Shown here: one piece after another, positions 6,023 through 12,302 of the stretch
How positions within the stretch are numbered: position 1 is the stretch's first letter
Layout: the number at the start of each line of letters is the position of its first letter
Source of the DNA: a virus
Strand: one strand, 5' to 3'
Length of the DNA stretch: 22,813 bases
Virus record (IMG/VR): IMGVR_UViG_3300032322_001118
Span: 1-22,813 of that record
Notes under the pieces: model-generated
Seen by the model: only the letters and a program-made list of their open reading frames with translations
Databases searched by the model: none
What the model was told of the DNA's origin: nothing
Made by a program: the position numbers and the translations under genes

Positions 6023-8007
6023 TGCCGCGCTTCGTCGACATCCAGACGAACTTCTCGACGGGCGAGCTCGACCCGCTCCTGCGCTCGCGCATCGACCTGC
6101 AGCAGTACAACAACGCGCTCTCAAAGGCGACCAACGTGCTGATTCAGCCGCAGGGCGGGATGCGCCGCCGGCCGGGGCTGAAGCACATCGTCGAGCTGCC
6201 CAACACCAGCACCGAGTCCGCGGCCAACGGCGTGCGGCTCATCAACTTCGAATTCAGCGTCGACGACAGCTATATGCTGTGCTTCACGCACAACCGGATG
6301 TACGTCATCAAGGATGGCGCGCTGATCACCAACATCAACGCGTCGGGCAACCCCTACCTGACGACGTCGATCACCAGCGCGATGCTGTCGCAGCTGTGCT
6401 GGACGCAGTCGGCCGACACGATGATCCTGGTGCATCCAGACCTGGCGCCGACCAAGCTGGTGCGCGGGGCCAGCGACTCCAGCTGGACGATATCGTCCAT
6501 CACGTTTGACAGCATCCCGCTGTACGCCTTCACCATCGCGGTCAGCAACCCGTCCGCGACGCTGACCCCGAGCGCGGTGTCCGGCAACGTGACCCTGACG
6601 GCCGGCTCGAGCGTGTTTACTGCGAGCCACGTCAACCAGTACGTCAACGCCAGCCCGCAGGGCCGCGCCCGCATCATCGAGTACGTCAGCGGAACGGTTG
6701 TCAAGGCGGTGGTCGAGTACCCCTTCTTCAGCACCGCCGCCATCGCCAGCGGCAGCTGGGAGCTCGAAACGGGCTACGAGGCGGTGTGGTCGTCCGGCAA
6801 GGGCTGGCCGCGCACGGTTACCTTCCACGAAGGGCGTCTGTACTTCGGCGGCTCGAAGTCTCGGCCGTCGACCATCTGGGGCAGCAAGATCGGCCTCTTC
6901 TTCGACTTCGTCGCCACCGAGGCGCTGGACGACGACGCGGTCGAGGCCACGCTCGACACCAACCAGCTGAACGTCATCGTCGACATTATCAGCGGCAAGG
7001 ACTTGCAGATCTTCACCACCGGGGGCGAGTTCTACGTCCCGCAGGCTGGCACCGAGCCGATCACCCCGCTCACCTTCACGTTCAAGGCGGTGTCCCGAAA
7101 TGGGACAAAGCCGGGCACGCGGGTGGAGCAGCTCGAGACCGGCACGGTGTACATCCAGCGCCAGGGCAAGGCGCTGAACGAGTTCCTGTTCTCCGACTCG
7201 CAGCTCACCTACGTCACGCAGCGGGTCTCGCTGCTGGCTGGGCACCTGCTCAAGACGCCGGCGCGTATGGCGCTGCGTCGTGCCACGTCGACCGACGAGG
7301 GTGACCTGCTGATGATCATCAACGACGCCGACGGCACCCTGGCCGCGTTCAGCGTGATGCGCTCGCAGCAGGTGGTGGCGCCCTCGGAGTTCATCACCGA
7401 CGGCCTGTTCAAGGACGTGCAGACCGACGTGTCGGACATCTACGTCGTCGTGCGCCGTACCTTCAACGGCACCAACCGATTCTTCGTCGAGCTGTTCCGC
7501 GACACGCTGTTCACCGACTGCGCGTTCACCGGCGGCGCAGCCGCGAGCGCATCCAGCCTGCCGCACGTCGGCAAGAGCTTGAATGTCATCTGCGACGGCG
7601 TGCCGCAGGGCAACGAGACGGTAAGTGGCGGCGGCTCGGTGACGTTCGACCGTGCGTCGACCACCAGCTACGAGGTCGGCCTGCCGTTCACGGTGTACGC
7701 CAAGACGATGCCGGTCGAGCTCCAGCTGCAGACCGGCAACCGCGTCAGCTTCAAGAAGCGGGTGGTGGAGATCAACGCCATCGTCGACGAGACGCAGCAC
7801 CTCAACATCAACAACCAGCCGGTGCCGTTCCGCATATTCGACAACCCGCTGCTCGACGACCCCGAGCCGGAGTTCACCGGCATCAAGCGCATCAACGGGG
7901 TGCTGGGCTACAGCCGCGAGCAGGCCATCGAGGTCAGTCAGTCGCTCCCGCTCAAGATGACGCTGCTCGGCCTTGAGTACAAGGTCGCGGTCCACGGAGG
8001 CACCTGA
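6022..8007 (+). CDS. Tail tubular protein B (nozzle), T7 gp12 type
   Basis: A 661-residue protein forming the tail nozzle below the gp11-like ring. The frame is open further upstream (to 5716) but that part is out-of-frame tail tube A sequence; the real start is ATG 6022, overlapping the TGA of tail tube A and preceded by GAGGAA. The N-terminus is strongly family-like: FSTGELDPLLRSRIDLQQYNNAL, then a basic GGMRRRPGLKHI (about residues 51-62). Further typical elements are SVDDSYMLCFTHNRMYVI, GWPRTVTFHEGRLYFGGSKSRP (about 260-281), a GEFYVPQAG segment and ISGKDLQIFTTGGEF. T7 gp12 is 794 residues, so this is a shorter relative lacking some insertion. It ends in a TGATG overlap with the next gene. 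Confidence 0.95.
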   Translation: MPRFVDIQTNFSTGELDPLLRSRIDLQQYNNALSKATNVLIQPQGGMRRRPGLKHIVELPNTSTESAANGVRLINFEFSVDDSYMLCFTHNRMYVIKDGALITNINASGNPYLTTSITSAMLSQLCWTQSADTMILVHPDLAPTKLVRGASDSSWTISSITFDSIPLYAFTIAVSNPSATLTPSAVSGNVTLTAGSSVFTASHVNQYVNASPQGRARIIEYVSGTVVKAVVEYPFFSTAAIASGSWELETGYEAVWSSGKGWPRTVTFHEGRLYFGGSKSRPSTIWGSKIGLFFDFVATEALDDDAVEATLDTNQLNVIVDIISGKDLQIFTTGGEFYVPQAGTEPITPLTFTFKAVSRNGTKPGTRVEQLETGTVYIQRQGKALNEFLFSDSQLTYVTQRVSLLAGHLLKTPARMALRRATSTDEGDLLMIINDADGTLAAFSVMRSQQVVAPSEFITDGLFKDVQTDVSDIYVVVRRTFNGTNRFFVELFRDTLFTDCAFTGGAAASASSLPHVGKSLNVICDGVPQGNETVSGGGSVTFDRASTTSYEVGLPFTVYAKTMPVELQLQTGNRVSFKKRVVEINAIVDETQHLNINNQPVPFRIFDNPLLDDPEPEFTGIKRINGVLGYSREQAIEVSQSLPLKMTLLGLEYKVAVHGGT

Positions 8008-8666
8008 TGGCCATCTTCTCCCCATCAACCGTTCAAGCAATCACCCAGGTGTCTGGCGCTGTCAGCAGCGTCGCCGGCCTGGCCACCAGCTACGCGAGCG
8101 CGCAGTCCAGCCGTGCGCAGGGCATCTACCAGAACGCGATGTACCAGATGCAGGCGCTGGACACGCTGCGCCTGGCGGGCATCCGGGCCGACCAGGAGGA
8201 GCGTTACGCCGCGATCCAGGCCGGCCGCAAGCTGAAGGCCGCCGAGTTTGAGGCGCTGAACTTCAAGATCGCCGGCAACAACCTTCTGCGCAACCTGCAG
8301 CGGACCAACGCCGCGGTGCGCGCCCGCGCTGCCGCCAACGGCGTCGACATCAATACCGGCTCGGCTGCGATGGTGCAGGACTACAACACCAAGACCTCGT
8401 ACCAGGACATCGGCATCACCGACCTCAACGCGCTGATGGCACGCGTGCTGGGCTTCGAGGACGCGCTGAACATCTACGCCGCCGGCAAGCAGCAGGCTGA
8501 CTTCACACGCGAGGCTGCCGACCGCCAGGCACGCGAGCTGCGCACCGCCGGCCGCTTCGCAGAGACCAGCGGCGGCCTGCTCGGCAACGTGCAGCTGGCG
8601 CAGGGGGTGCAGAACTTCGCCAACACGTTCGTGAACCCGTTCAACACCGGAGGCAAGAATGGCTGA
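8007..8666 (+). CDS. Internal virion protein, T7 gp14-like by position
   Basis: A 219-residue protein starting at ATG 8007 inside the TGA of tail tube B. Residues 8-35 form a Ser/Ala/Val-rich hydrophobic helix (QAITQVSGAVSSVAGLATSY), followed by long amphipathic helices rich in Ala, Gln and Arg. This layout, length (T7 gp14 is 196) and position directly after the nozzle gene match the small ejection protein that inserts in the host outer membrane. NTGSAAMVQDYNTKTSYQDI (about residues 113-132) resembles the conserved G.....GS...V......... segment of such phage proteins. The sequence similarity to T7 itself is low. It overlaps the next gene by 8 bases. Confidence 0.8.
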   Translation: MAIFSPSTVQAITQVSGAVSSVAGLATSYASAQSSRAQGIYQNAMYQMQALDTLRLAGIRADQEERYAAIQAGRKLKAAEFEALNFKIAGNNLLRNLQRTNAAVRARAAANGVDINTGSAAMVQDYNTKTSYQDIGITDLNALMARVLGFEDALNIYAAGKQQADFTREAADRQARELRTAGRFAETSGGLLGNVQLAQGVQNFANTFVNPFNTGGKNG

Positions 8667-10398
8667 CGTGCCGCTGATTCAGCCCGGCCGCGTGCAGCTC
8701 GACGGCGTGCCGCAGGCCACGCTGCCGACCATCACGCCACCGCAGGTCGACTACATCGGGATGCGTGTCGGCGCGCAGTCCGCCGGGCAGATCGCGCAGG
8801 CGCTGGACCGCATGAGTCAGAACCTGTTCGGCCAGGCCGAGGCATTCGCCGAGCGGGCCGGCCTGCAGTACGTTGCCGACAACCCGGTGACCGCGGAGCA
8901 GCTCGAGGCCGCCAAGAAAGGCGACGCCACTCCGCTGATCTACAACGACGGGCAGGGCACCATCTTCCAGAAGACGGTGAAGAAGGCCCGCGCCCTGGAG
9001 CTCTCGAGCCACTTCGAGGCCGAGGGCCGCGGCGAGCTGGTCAAGCTGCTGACGCAGGTCGAGTCCGGCGAGGCCACCTCGCAGGACGTGCAGAACCGCA
9101 TCGCCACAATGACCGAGGGCTACACCGCCGCGCTGCGGCAGGCGGACCCGGAGGCCTCGCTGAAGTTCCGCGCCACGATGGCCACGCACGGCAACACGGT
9201 GCTGAAGGCCGCGTACGAGACCGAGGTCAAGCGCGCCAAGGAGCAGCGGGTCGCCAAGTTCGACCTCGACTTCCAGAACAGCGTGCGCCTGCTGGAGAAG
9301 ACCGTCGAGCAGGGTTTCTGGCTGGACCCGGCCACCAACAAGCCGCGCAGCATCGACGAGCTCGCCGGTGTGTTCCGCGAGAACATCGCCACCTCGGCCA
9401 TCCTGCTGGGCGATGCCGGGCTGCAGCAGAAGTACGCGGCACAGTTCGAGAAGGCGCTGGGCGAGGCCAAGATCAACGCGGTGACCAAGTTTGTCACCGG
9501 CGACGAGTTCATGCGCGACCCGCAGGCGGGCCTGCAGATGATCCGCTCTGGCCAGCTCGGCAAGATGTCCATCGTCTGGCAGGAGATGCCGCAGGACGAC
9601 AAAGCCAAGGTCACGGCCAACTTCCTGCTCGCCGACAACCAGCGCAACGACCTGGAGAAGCGCAAGCGTGACGACGAGAAGCGCGTCAACGAGCAGCGAT
9701 CCATCGACCTGCTCGAGCGCATCTACGCCATGCCCGAGAGCTCGCAGGGTCGACGCGATCTCATCTCGCAGCTGATCGCCATCCCCAACAACGGGGTGCC
9801 GATCGGCACGCTCAAGGATCTGCTGGCCCCAGCCGGCGCTGGGGAGAGCAATGCCCGCGTGCAGTTCAACCTGCTGCAGGGCATCTACGACGGCACGGTG
9901 AACACGCCGGACCAGATCTGGTCGCTGGTGGGCAAGGGGCTCACTGGCAAGGACGCGGTGTCGGCGCTCAAGCTGATGACCGGCGAAGGCCGGCGCGACC
10001 AGGCCGAGCTCGCCCGCGGGCTGAACCGCCTGGCTGGCATCAACGTGACCGGCGGAGTGGTGGTGCTTGACCCCAAGGGCGAGGAGTTCCGTCGGCTCAA
10101 CGGGCTGCGCGCACGCGCCGCCGAGATCGAGGCCGCCGCCATGCGTGATGGCAAGGTGATGATGCCGAGCCAGGTCATCGACCAGCTGACCCGCGAGATC
10201 GAGCAGCGCCGCAACAGCGAGCAGGCGAAGAAGGCGCGCACGCAGCTGCAGAGCTACGAGAAGATGGATTGGATCAACGGCCCGCTCACGGCCGACAAGA
10301 TCCCGGCGCTCAAGCGTAAGGCCGGCAACGACCGTCAGAAGCTGCAGCAGATCAATCGCATCGAGCAGCTGCTCAAGCAAGCCGAGGGAGACATCTGA
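8659..10398 (+). CDS. Internal virion (DNA ejection) protein, T7 gp15-like by position
   Basis: A 579-residue protein beginning at ATG 8659 within the end of the previous gene (AGGCAAG just upstream as ribosome site). The N-terminal 30 residues (PLIQPGRVQLDGVPQATLPTI) are Pro-rich, then the protein is almost wholly helical and charged, with many heptad-like Ala/Leu/Glu/Lys stretches, for example residues 350-380 and 490-575. No enzymatic motif was seen; in particular no E...S...G...Q lytic transglycosylase core. It fits the large internal core proteins ejected with the DNA in podoviruses. The stop overlaps the next ATG (TGATG). A GC-rich inverted repeat at 9827-9844 lies inside the gene and encodes an APAGAGE linker. 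Confidence 0.78.
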   Translation: MADVPLIQPGRVQLDGVPQATLPTITPPQVDYIGMRVGAQSAGQIAQALDRMSQNLFGQAEAFAERAGLQYVADNPVTAEQLEAAKKGDATPLIYNDGQGTIFQKTVKKARALELSSHFEAEGRGELVKLLTQVESGEATSQDVQNRIATMTEGYTAALRQADPEASLKFRATMATHGNTVLKAAYETEVKRAKEQRVAKFDLDFQNSVRLLEKTVEQGFWLDPATNKPRSIDELAGVFRENIATSAILLGDAGLQQKYAAQFEKALGEAKINAVTKFVTGDEFMRDPQAGLQMIRSGQLGKMSIVWQEMPQDDKAKVTANFLLADNQRNDLEKRKRDDEKRVNEQRSIDLLERIYAMPESSQGRRDLISQLIAIPNNGVPIGTLKDLLAPAGAGESNARVQFNLLQGIYDGTVNTPDQIWSLVGKGLTGKDAVSALKLMTGEGRRDQAELARGLNRLAGINVTGGVVVLDPKGEEFRRLNGLRARAAEIEAAAMRDGKVMMPSQVIDQLTREIEQRRNSEQAKKARTQLQSYEKMDWINGPLTADKIPALKRKAGNDRQKLQQINRIEQLLKQAEGDI

Positions 10399-12302
10399 TG
10401 GCAATGAGCCCGGTCGAAGACCGCTACCTAAACACGTTGACCGCAGTCCAATTTCCAGACGAACCCGTTGAGCCGAAGACGCCGGTCGAGCAACCCGTGA
10501 TGATGGCCGCCGGCCCGAGCTCGACGGCGACGGACGCGCCAGCCTCCATCGGCCCCATCCCGCGCAACAAGGCGCAGGAGGCGCTCGGCTACATTGGCGA
10601 GCTGCTGACCAAGGCGGGCGTGCAGCTCGACAAGGTGGGCGTGGACATACCGGCGATGGGCCGCGTCACGCTCAAAGATCTGACCGTGGGCGATGCCGGC
10701 CAGGTGCTCGAGGACATGAGCTACGGATTCATGCCGGTGCGCGGCGGCAACGCGGCCACCGGCGGCATCGGCACCTACGGCCTCAAGCCGGAGGCGCTCG
10801 AGCTGCTCAACGTGGCGCCGTCTGTGGGTGTAGCTACAAAGGCTGCAATCAAGGGCGCCAAGGCGACTGCCGGGATGCCGGTAGGCCTGAGCATCAAAGA
10901 CGTAAGCGGGCAACTCCCCAACGTCGTCAGCACCCGTCTGCCGACCGCCAAGAAGGCCACCGAGGATCCGCTGGCCAACCGCCTGGTCATCGACCTGCAG
11001 GCCGCCAAGGCGGACCCCAAGGCCTTCGAGACCAACATGAGCCTGGTGCAGCAGTACCCGAACTTTGTGTCGAAGGCCCGCAACCCGGACCGCCGCGCCG
11101 AGGACTTCATCGAGCACGTCAAGGACAACCTGCTCTACCTGTACGACCAGGTGCCGGACCAGACGCGCCAGCGCAGCAAGCTCTGGTACGACGGTGCGCG
11201 CAACATCGTCGACCGCTGGGGCGGCGAGTACGGTGTGCCCGACCAGGCGCTGTCTGGCGTGCTGGCCGTGCTGTCGCCGCAGAAGGATTGGTTCATGAAC
11301 GTGTCGCTGGGCAACCGCGTCATCGACATCGCGCTGAACCAGGCCGGCCGCGGGTGGGATGGCTCGATGGAGCAGACCGCAGCGAGGATCTGGGCTGACC
11401 CGAAGTACGACCCCGTGCTCGACCTGGTGCGCGGCAAGACCTACGCCGAGCTCGAGAAGCCCTCGCACAGGGCGCTGTGGCTGCGCACGTTCGACGAGAC
11501 GTTCAATCCCCGCGAGCACCAGATCGTGACGCCGGAGGGCGACTTCGCAGGCGTGCGCCTGACGCAGTCGGGCAAGCCGTACGCCACCGGCTGGGGCTCG
11601 CTGAACGAGATCGGCAAGGCCGTCTCGATCCTGGAGAACCCGTCGCTGGAGAACATCAGCGTGATGCTCGGCGAGCAGCACAAGGTGCGGAACTTCTACA
11701 ACAACATCTACGCGCCGGGCGACCCTGCCGGCCACGTCACCATCGACACGCACGCGGTCGCCGCGGGCCTGCTGCGCCCGCTGTCGGGTGGCAGCCGCGA
11801 GGTGATGCACAACTTCGGCGGCGGGATGCTGGGCGAGCGTGGCGCGGCGAGCAGCTCCATCACCGGATCGCGTGGCACTTACGGCCTGTATGCCGAGGCG
11901 TACCGCCGCGCAGCTGCGGAGCGTGGCGTGCTGCCGCGTGAGATGCAGTCGATCACCTGGGAAGCTGTCCGAGGCTTGTTCCCGGACACGTTCAAGACCG
12001 AGAAAAACGCGCAACTCATTGACGGAATATGGGTAAAATACCGGAAGGGACAACTCACCCTAGACGAGGCACGCGATGAAGTCTTCCGAGCAGCTGGTGG
12101 AATCGACGCCCCCGAGTGGGAGCGCGCCGGACTTCGTTCTGGACCTGCTGAAGGACGCGGGCCTGCCGCTGACGCGGGAGAACTACCTGGGCCTGGCGTA
12201 CCCGGACGGGGTGCCGGAGGGTCTGGACGAGACGTCTCTGCCGTCGGAGATCCGCCAAGCGTAACCGGGGGCCGCTCGGCTCCCGTAATGGGAGCTGAGT
12301 GA
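10398..12302 (+). CDS. Large protein in ejection cluster with DUF7178-like (possibly DNA-glycosylase-like) core
   Basis: A 634-residue protein starting at ATG 10398 in a TGATG overlap. Residues 1-190 are low-complexity and resemble the N-termini of internal virion proteins. Residues 235-530 look like a folded domain: LWYDGARNIVDRWG (262-275), ALSGVLAVLSPQKDWFMNV (284-302), KVRNFYNNI (429-437), VTIDTHAVAAGLL (447-459) and YGLYAEAYRRAAAERGVLPREMQSITW (495-521). This order (ALSPQ..W..N, K...F..NI, T.D.HA, Y...A.AYR.AA...G..P...Q.I.W) is what I recall of DUF7178-type phage proteins, whose helical layout resembles HhH-GPD glycosylases; this is from memory and uncertain. From about residue 561 the frame loses the G/C third-base bias (36 of 74 codons by hand count) where it overlaps a 62-aa gene. 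The last codons overlap the next start (TGATG). Confidence 0.75.
   Translation: MAMSPVEDRYLNTLTAVQFPDEPVEPKTPVEQPVMMAAGPSSTATDAPASIGPIPRNKAQEALGYIGELLTKAGVQLDKVGVDIPAMGRVTLKDLTVGDAGQVLEDMSYGFMPVRGGNAATGGIGTYGLKPEALELLNVAPSVGVATKAAIKGAKATAGMPVGLSIKDVSGQLPNVVSTRLPTAKKATEDPLANRLVIDLQAAKADPKAFETNMSLVQQYPNFVSKARNPDRRAEDFIEHVKDNLLYLYDQVPDQTRQRSKLWYDGARNIVDRWGGEYGVPDQALSGVLAVLSPQKDWFMNVSLGNRVIDIALNQAGRGWDGSMEQTAARIWADPKYDPVLDLVRGKTYAELEKPSHRALWLRTFDETFNPREHQIVTPEGDFAGVRLTQSGKPYATGWGSLNEIGKAVSILENPSLENISVMLGEQHKVRNFYNNIYAPGDPAGHVTIDTHAVAAGLLRPLSGGSREVMHNFGGGMLGERGAASSSITGSRGTYGLYAEAYRRAAAERGVLPREMQSITWEAVRGLFPDTFKTEKNAQLIDGIWVKYRKGQLTLDEARDEVFRAAGGIDAPEWERAGLRSGPAEGRGPAADAGELPGPGVPGRGAGGSGRDVSAVGDPPSVTGGRSAPVMGAE
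12076..12264 (+). CDS. Embedded small protein, 62 aa, overlapping frame
   Basis: This ATG-started frame lies wholly inside the 3' end of the 634-aa gene, in the +1 frame relative to it. It has a ribosome site GAGG (12066-12069) six bases upstream. By hand count 55 of 62 codons end in G or C, as in genuine genes of this genome. The protein core, LDLLKDAGLPLTRENYLGLAYPDGVPEGL (about residues 22-50), is a recurrent signature of small hypothetical proteins in phages and bacteria (hydrophobic-LL..AG.PLTRENYL.LAY), so I consider it a real gene rather than a shadow. Function unknown; it could be a small helical accessory or regulator. The overlapping 634-aa frame has the weaker coding signal here, so the long frame's tail is probably the overprinted one. 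Confidence 0.78.
   Translation: MKSSEQLVESTPPSGSAPDFVLDLLKDAGLPLTRENYLGLAYPDGVPEGLDETSLPSEIRQA
12275..12299 (+). promoter_or_regulatory. Hairpin sequestering the ribosome site of the 934-aa gene
   Basis: CTCGGCTCCC (12275-12284) pairs with GGGAGCTGAG (12290-12299), ten pairs with one G-U, over a 5-nt loop GTAAT. The 3' arm contains GGGAG (12290-12294), the ribosome site for ATG 12302. The hairpin lies inside the last codons of the 634-aa frame, so ribosomes finishing that frame would open it and could restart at the TGATG junction. The layout is that of translational coupling. Confidence 0.65.

Noticed and set aside
6121-8040. A 639-codon minus-strand open frame opposite tail tube B
   Set aside because: Caused by the G/C third-position bias of the plus-strand gene; its composition (His/Arg/Val/Asp-rich) is the usual antisense artefact. 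The same holds for 8641-10404 and 10428-12053 on the minus strand.
9827-9844. Perfect GC inverted repeat (7-bp stem, 4-nt loop) inside the gp15-like gene
   Set aside because: No T tract, far from any gene end, and explained by an Ala/Pro/Gly linker in GC-rich code.
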